A stretch of DNA of 64,000 nt from Paenibacillus uliginis N3/975 (GTDB taxonomy: Bacteria; Bacillota; Bacilli; Paenibacillales; Paenibacillaceae): the NCBI RefSeq assembly GCF_900177425.1, contig NZ_LT840184.1, positions 5,286,014 to 5,350,013 of the forward strand, in the 5' to 3' direction. A model generated the notes under the pieces. It saw nothing but the letters and a program-made list of their open reading frames with translations, did no database searches and was not told where the DNA came from. Below are positions 60,306-64,000 of the stretch, piece by piece (position 1 is the first letter of the stretch; every line of letters starts with the position of its first letter). The translations under genes and the position numbers were made by a program.

Positions 60306-61130
60306 ATGCACCGAGGTGTTTTGGACGAACTTCAGCTACAGTATCAAAGCCTGTCCTTGAAAGAAAAAGAAATCGCCGACTATATCGTTCAGCATAAAAG
60401 CTCAATACAAAATATTAATATACGTGAATTGGCTGACCACACGCATTCATCCACCTCAACGATCACCCGATTTTGCAAAAAAATCCACTGCGACAGCTTT
60501 GTTGATTTCAAAATCCGGCTGAGCCGGGAGGCTGAGAAGCCCTCAGGAGATAGTAATGGCTTTACTCAGGTACAGAGCCTTTACAACGAAATTGTTAATG
60601 CAACGGCAGATATGATGAACCAGGGAGACTTTGAGAATGTGGTACGGATGATCAAGACTGCACAGCGGGTTCAAGTATACGGGCTCGGTAGCTCCGGATT
60701 ATCTGCTCTTGAATTTAAATATCGTCTCATGCGGATGAATATTACGATTGATGCCATGACCGATTCCCATATGATGATCAGGAGCGCAGCCCTGTTGAAT
60801 GAGAACGACCTCATTATTGGCTTGTCTAACTCTGGACAAACTACGGAAATTATCGATGCTCTGAAAATCGGCAAAAGAAACGGTGCCACAACAATCAGCA
60901 TTACGAACTATAATCACACCCCGTTAACCGATATTTCCGACATTTCGTTATTCACGCCAAGCCTACACCGGATGGGCGACACTCATTTCATTAACAGCCA
61001 ACTAGCTATCATTTATGTACTTGATGTGCTTTCCATGCTGCTTCTGAACGATGAGAAGCTGTTTCGGAAGCGTCAGGACACACTCGAAACACTGTATGCA
61101 AATGTAAGAGAAGATTTAAAAAGAAGCTGA
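60306..61130 (+). CDS. RpiR-family regulator (MurR-like)
   Basis: 274 residues from ATG 60306 (MHRGVLDELQL), with AGAAGG 8 nt upstream; ATG 60303 is possible. N-terminal HTH (about 35-75: NIRELADHTHSSTSTITRFC) and a C-terminal SIS domain (about 105-245: QVYGLGSSGLSALEFKYRLM, IGLSNSGQTTEIIDALKI), which binds phosphosugars. The convergent nanE gene handles N-acetylmannosamine-6-P, so the regulator probably controls amino-sugar or sialic acid use. Confidence 0.9.
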   Translation: MHRGVLDELQLQYQSLSLKEKEIADYIVQHKSSIQNINIRELADHTHSSTSTITRFCKKIHCDSFVDFKIRLSREAEKPSGDSNGFTQVQSLYNEIVNATADMMNQGDFENVVRMIKTAQRVQVYGLGSSGLSALEFKYRLMRMNITIDAMTDSHMMIRSAALLNENDLIIGLSNSGQTTEIIDALKIGKRNGATTISITNYNHTPLTDISDISLFTPSLHRMGDTHFINSQLAIIYVLDVLSMLLLNDEKLFRKRQDTLETLYANVREDLKRS

Positions 61131-61193
61131 TACGTAAAACAGCTTCGCCTCCCTTTATTAGGAGCGCGAAGCCGTTCTAACGATCAGCTTCTT
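61121..61193. terminator. Shared terminator of the convergent rpiR and nanE genes
   Basis: AAGAAGCTGAT (61121-61131) and ATCAGCTTCTT (61183-61193) form an 11-bp stem with T-runs on both sides. The arms are the last codons of both genes. An inner hairpin pairs GCTTCGC with GCGAAGC. Confidence 0.75.
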
Positions 61194-61897
61194 AATTTTT
61201 TTGACTGAATATGTTTGACGAATCTTTCGGTAATTTGCTGTGGTCTGGTGATGGCGCCGCCAACAACGACACAGTATACGCCGATTTCCAGACAACGCTT
61301 TGCCATTTCGGGCGTGAGCACATTCCCTTCCGCCACAATTGGTGATTTAACGGCTTGAATGACTTGTTTTAGCAATTCAAAGTCGTTGTCATACATCTTC
61401 TGTCCTGCAGTAGATTCAGTATAACCGATTAGCGTCGTTCCGATCAGATCAAACCCAAGCTCTTCCGCCTTTACAGCTTCCTCCACGGTCGAAATATCGG
61501 CCATCAGAAGCTGCTGTGGATATTTGTCCTTAATCTGCTGAATCAGTTCTGTTAGATGAAGCCTTCCTGGACGAATGTCCGTGGTCGCATCCAAAGCGAT
61601 GATATCCGAACCTGCGCCAACCAGCTCATCAATTTCCTTCATCGTTGGAGTAATGTACACCTTCGAATCCGGATAATCCCTCTTAACGATCCCGATGACC
61701 GGCAGGTCCACCTGCGTTTTGATCTCCTTAATATCCTCTGCCGAATTGGCCCGTATTCCTACTGCACCACCCATGCGTGCCGCTACGGCCATTCTCCCCA
61801 TAATAAAAGAACTGTGAAGCGGTTCATCCTCCAAAGCCTGACAAGAAACAACAAGTCCTTTGCCTAAGCCTAACCCTTCCAAAGCCGAATTATTCAT
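61184..61897 (-). CDS. nanE: N-acetylmannosamine-6-phosphate 2-epimerase
   Basis: 237 residues; converts ManNAc-6-P to GlcNAc-6-P in sialic acid breakdown and amino-sugar use. TIM-barrel with VVSCQALEDEPLHSSFIMGR (about 16-35), catalytic Lys in PVIGIVKRDYPDSKVYITPT (about 70-89), DIIALDATTDIRPGR and IVAEGNVLTPEMAK. The last codons overlap the shared hairpin with the rpiR gene. No other nan gene lies in the window. Confidence 0.92.
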   Translation of the reverse strand: MNNSALEGLGLGKGLVVSCQALEDEPLHSSFIMGRMAVAARMGGAVGIRANSAEDIKEIKTQVDLPVIGIVKRDYPDSKVYITPTMKEIDELVGAGSDIIALDATTDIRPGRLHLTELIQQIKDKYPQQLLMADISTVEEAVKAEELGFDLIGTTLIGYTESTAGQKMYDNDFELLKQVIQAVKSPIVAEGNVLTPEMAKRCLEIGVYCVVVGGAITRPQQITERFVKHIQSKKLRS

Positions 61898-62161
61898 GTT
61901 TGAGACACTCCCATGTATTTGTCATTATGAATGCTCATCAACAGAAAACTAATTTCACTAATAATATATATCATGAAAGTTATTTTCGTCAAATAATTTG
62001 CACACCTAATGGTTTCCATAATAAACAAAAGTACAAAAAAACGTGTCACATCAAGGTGGATGAAATTAACTAACCTTATTTATAACCCGATTGCGTTTAA
62101 AAGTTACTCATTTGGTTAATAGTAAAGCACAAACAAATAAATCATTTACGAGGTGATACGA
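61898..62161. other. Intergenic region with possible sigma-B promoter
   Basis: Divergent region between nanE and the GlsB-like gene. GTTTAA (62095-62100), 13 bp, then GGTTAA (62114-62119) resembles a sigma-B promoter (GTTTAA-N13/14-GGGTAT), and related genes of B. subtilis are general stress genes. No gene seen. Confidence 0.35.
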
Positions 62162-62422
62162 ATGGGATTTCTTTGGTCATTAATTGTTGGTGGTATTATT
62201 GGTTGGATCGCTGGTCTGATTATGGGGCGCGACATTCCTGGTGGTGTCATTGGTAACATTATTGCCGGTTTTGTCGGTGCATGGCTCGGTAGATTGTTGC
62301 TAGGCGCTTGGGGTCCAGTAATCGGCAACTTCTACATCCTTCCAGCATTGATTGGTGCAGTTGTGCTCGTGTTCATCGTCAGCCTCATTATGGGTTCGAT
62401 GAATAAAGGCCGCTCGAAATAA
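62162..62422 (+). CDS. GlsB/YeaQ/YmgE-family stress-associated membrane protein
   Basis: 86 residues from ATG 62162, with GAGGTG six bases before it (a GTG at 62153 lies in that site). Three membrane helices, glycine-rich: SLIVGGIIGWIAGLIMGRDI, IGNIIAGFVGAWLGRLLLGA, LIGAVVLVFIVSLIMGSM, as in the transglycosylase-associated protein family. General stress proteins of unknown mechanism. Followed by a strong terminator. Confidence 0.88.
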   Translation: MGFLWSLIVGGIIGWIAGLIMGRDIPGGVIGNIIAGFVGAWLGRLLLGAWGPVIGNFYILPALIGAVVLVFIVSLIMGSMNKGRSK

Positions 62423-62433
62423 GCATCCAATGC

Positions 62434-62512
62434 GAAAATCCCCTCACGATGGACAGTGATAAGCAGTTCGTTCAATCGAACGCGGCACTGTCTCCGTGAG
62501 GGGGTTTTGCTG
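62434..62512 (+). terminator. Large structured terminator after the GlsB-like gene
   Basis: Outer stem AAAATCCCCTCAC / GTGAGGGGGTTTT with inner helices CAGTG / CACTG and GTTCG / CGAAC. Confidence 0.85.
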
Positions 62513-62591
62513 TATTATGAAAAAGAGAAGTCTATCTACTATCCTATCGGCTATCTACTTTACTGTACGGTATTTAGTGGTCTCTAGACAG

Positions 62592-62618
62592 CAAAAAACC
62601 ACGAATTGATCGTGGTTT
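62592..62618 (-). terminator. Terminator of fabH
   Basis: Perfect stem AAACCACGA / TCGTGGTTT, 5-nt loop, T6 run on the minus strand, 65 nt past the fabH stop. Confidence 0.85.
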
Positions 62619-62682
62619 AGATATTTTCATAGAAAGTTCAGTGCAAGCCTAATACGGCTAATCTATTGCGAAAAACAAGATT

Positions 62683-63663
62683 CTATATAGACCACTGAAT
62701 AATGGAGCCAGCATAAGTCATACCTCCGCCGAAGCCATAGAGCATCACATGATCACCTGATTTTAGGCGACCCTCATCAATTGCCAACTGCAGAGCTAGC
62801 GGTATTGAAGCTGCGGAGGTATTTCCCCGGTACTCGACACTTGTTAATGTTCTGCCCATGGAGATGGGGCCTCGTTCACAAATCGCTTCGATCATTCGTA
62901 AATTAGCACTATGCGGCACGAACCAGTTTATTTCATCCGCCTTCATTTTTGCCTTTTCCAGTAGCACCCTCATACCATCCGGGATATTTCTTACAGCCCA
63001 TTTGTATATTTCTCGGCCATTCTGAACTAGGCAGCCGCTTTTCAATTCCCGGCCATCCATCTTCTCGGAGAGAGCTGTTTTATATAGATGAATGCCTCCT
63101 TCACCGAAGGTACCTGATAATGAAGCCACAAAGCCCGAATAATTCTCATCTCTTTCAACAAGAACTGCTCCTGCCCCGTCACCAAACAGTACACATGTTG
63201 TCCGATCACTATAATCTGTAATTTTGGATAACGTCTCTGCCCCGATGACCAGAACTTTACGATACATTCCGCTTGTAACCAAGCCGTCAGCTAATTGAAG
63301 GGCATACACAAACCCAGCACAGGCGGCATTGAGATCAAGTGCTCCAGTACTTTTAATCCCCAATTGAGATTGAACTCGGGAGGCGGTGCTCGGAAAAGAA
63401 TACTCAGGTGTGCTCGTGGCCACAAGAATCATATCAGAGTCAATAACATCTACACCGTAACGCTGCATCATATCTCTAACTGCACCAACCGCTAGATCGG
63501 ATACATACTGTTCTGGTTCAGCAATACGACGTTCCCTCATGCCTGTACGCTGTACAATCCATTCATCACTTGTCTCAACAAGCTTCTCCAAATCAGCATT
63601 TGTCAACACCTTGTCAGGAACATACGTCCCAATTGCAGTAATTTTTGATTTTGATTGAGTCAC
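62683..63663 (-). CDS. fabH: Beta-ketoacyl-ACP synthase III
   Basis: 326 residues from GTG 63663, 7 nt after GGAGGT; an ATG 15 bases upstream overlaps that site. Starts fatty acid synthesis by condensing acyl-CoA with malonyl-ACP. Catalytic Cys in LDLNAACAGFVYALQLADGL (about 110), His in WFVPHSANLRMIEAI (about 250), Asn in EYRGNTSAASIPLALQL (about 280). A FapR-like operator in the promoter fits, since fabH genes belong to the FapR regulon in Bacilli. Monocistronic. Confidence 0.95.
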   Translation of the reverse strand: MTQSKSKITAIGTYVPDKVLTNADLEKLVETSDEWIVQRTGMRERRIAEPEQYVSDLAVGAVRDMMQRYGVDVIDSDMILVATSTPEYSFPSTASRVQSQLGIKSTGALDLNAACAGFVYALQLADGLVTSGMYRKVLVIGAETLSKITDYSDRTTCVLFGDGAGAVLVERDENYSGFVASLSGTFGEGGIHLYKTALSEKMDGRELKSGCLVQNGREIYKWAVRNIPDGMRVLLEKAKMKADEINWFVPHSANLRMIEAICERGPISMGRTLTSVEYRGNTSAASIPLALQLAIDEGRLKSGDHVMLYGFGGGMTYAGSIIQWSI

Positions 63664-63689
63664 AGTGCACACCTCCATCTTTTGTATTT

Positions 63690-63722
63690 ATTATATCACC
63701 AAGTACTAGTACTTGGTACTAA
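63690..63722 (-). promoter_or_regulatory. fabH promoter with FapR-like operator
   Basis: Minus-strand TATAAT (63690-63695). CTAGTACTTGGTACTAA (63706-63722) matches the FapR operator (TTAGTACCTNGTACTAA type) at all but about two positions, and an overlapping perfect palindrome CCAAGTACTAGTACTTGG lies at 63699-63716. It covers the -35 and spacer region. Confidence 0.7.
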
Positions 63723-63834
63723 TATTATTAAATAATTTCGAATCATCTGCAAAAGAAAACTCAGATTATATTATATTTACCTAATATAAGCCATCTTATA
63801 AAGAAATCAACGAAGCTTAACCTTTCTTATCTCT

Positions 63835-63869
63835 AAAAAAAACCACTATCGATTGCTCGATAGTGGTTT
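63835..63869 (-). terminator. Terminator of the rRNA operon
   Basis: Perfect stem AAACCACTATCGA / TCGATAGTGGTTT with a 4-nt loop and T8 run on the minus strand, 12 nt after 5S. Confidence 0.92.
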
Positions 63870-63880
63870 CTCCGGTTGTT

Positions 63881-63998
63881 CGCTTGGCGACGTCCTACTC
63901 TCCCGGGACCCTTCGGTCCAAGTACCATCGGCGCTGGAAGGCTTAACGGTCGTGTTCGGGATGGGTACGCGTGGAACCCTTCCGCTATCGCCACCAAA
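63881..63998 (-). rRNA. rrf: 5S ribosomal RNA
   Basis: Reverse complement reads TTTGGTGGCGATAGCGGAAG at the 5' end and ends GTAGGACGTCGCCAAGCG, with the conserved CCCATCCCGAACACG core. About 118 nt, normal size for Bacillales 5S. It ends an rRNA operon on the minus strand whose 23S and 16S genes lie beyond the right edge. Boundaries are good to a few bases. Confidence 0.96.
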
Positions 63999-64000
63999 CG

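Noticed and set aside
1..64000. tRNA genes or prophage
   Set aside because: No cloverleaf or CCA-type pattern and no phage structural genes were noticed; the only RNA gene found is 5S at the right edge.

Overview
This window looks like part of a Paenibacillus chromosome. The main reasons are the protein families (a CGTase very like Bacillus circulans/Paenibacillus enzymes, a DUF4261 protein, a YqfQ-like protein, BceRSAB-type genes), the B. subtilis-style gene orders (pur operon; the rlmCD/dgkB and yerC neighbourhood), strong AAGGAGG-type ribosome sites and Gram-positive regulatory elements. Most genes lie on the minus strand, and a 5S rRNA gene at the right edge (minus strand) marks the end of an rRNA operon lying beyond the window.

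Layout. 1-3450: a partial DUF6138-like gene, an ankyrin-repeat gene, and a decayed stretch with a truncated AraC-type regulator and other gene remnants. 3451-6770: a TPR/DUF4261 protein and a single-gene IS200/IS605-type element (tnpB only). 6793-15687: housekeeping genes rlmCD, dgkB, a CbiX-type chelatase and yerC, then a YqfQ-like protein, a frameshifted corA, a low-affinity phosphate transporter with its DUF47 partner, and a YerB-like lipoprotein carrying a 42-bp minisatellite. 16101-27029: doxX behind Fnr/CRP-like sites, hydrolases, a padR/DUF1129 pair, ilvA, a threonine-to-glycine operon (kbl, tdh, XRE-cupin regulator), an MhqD-like esterase and a serine hydrolase. 27342-35365: starch/maltodextrin use, with a secreted CGTase and a MalEFG importer (no ATPase gene here, so a shared MsmX-type ATPase is expected), separated by a divergent LysR/SDR pair.

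35821-49454: the complete 12-gene purine operon in the order purEKBCSQLFMNHD, preceded by a pair of PurR boxes, a promoter, a guanine riboswitch aptamer and a readable antiterminator/terminator switch. 50339-54643: universal stress protein, DUF1294 protein, a 45-residue small protein, topoisomerase III and a metallo-beta-lactamase-fold hydrolase. 54728-59316: a BceRSAB-like antimicrobial peptide sensing and resistance module, with two TNACA-N4-TGTAA boxes in front of the ABC genes. 59382-63663: acyl-ACP thioesterase, RpiR regulator convergent with nanE, a GlsB-type membrane protein, and fabH under a FapR-like operator.

I did not find a clearly new multi-gene system. The observations most worth a second look are the corA frameshift immediately after its GMN motif, the TnpB lacking the usual RuvC-II glutamate and zinc finger, a terminator inside the CGTase 5' leader, a roughly 50-bp periodic repeat cluster beside the pur promoter, a long inverted repeat near 31420, and the decayed island at 1.5-3.4 kb. 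All calls come from reading the sequence; no database search was run.
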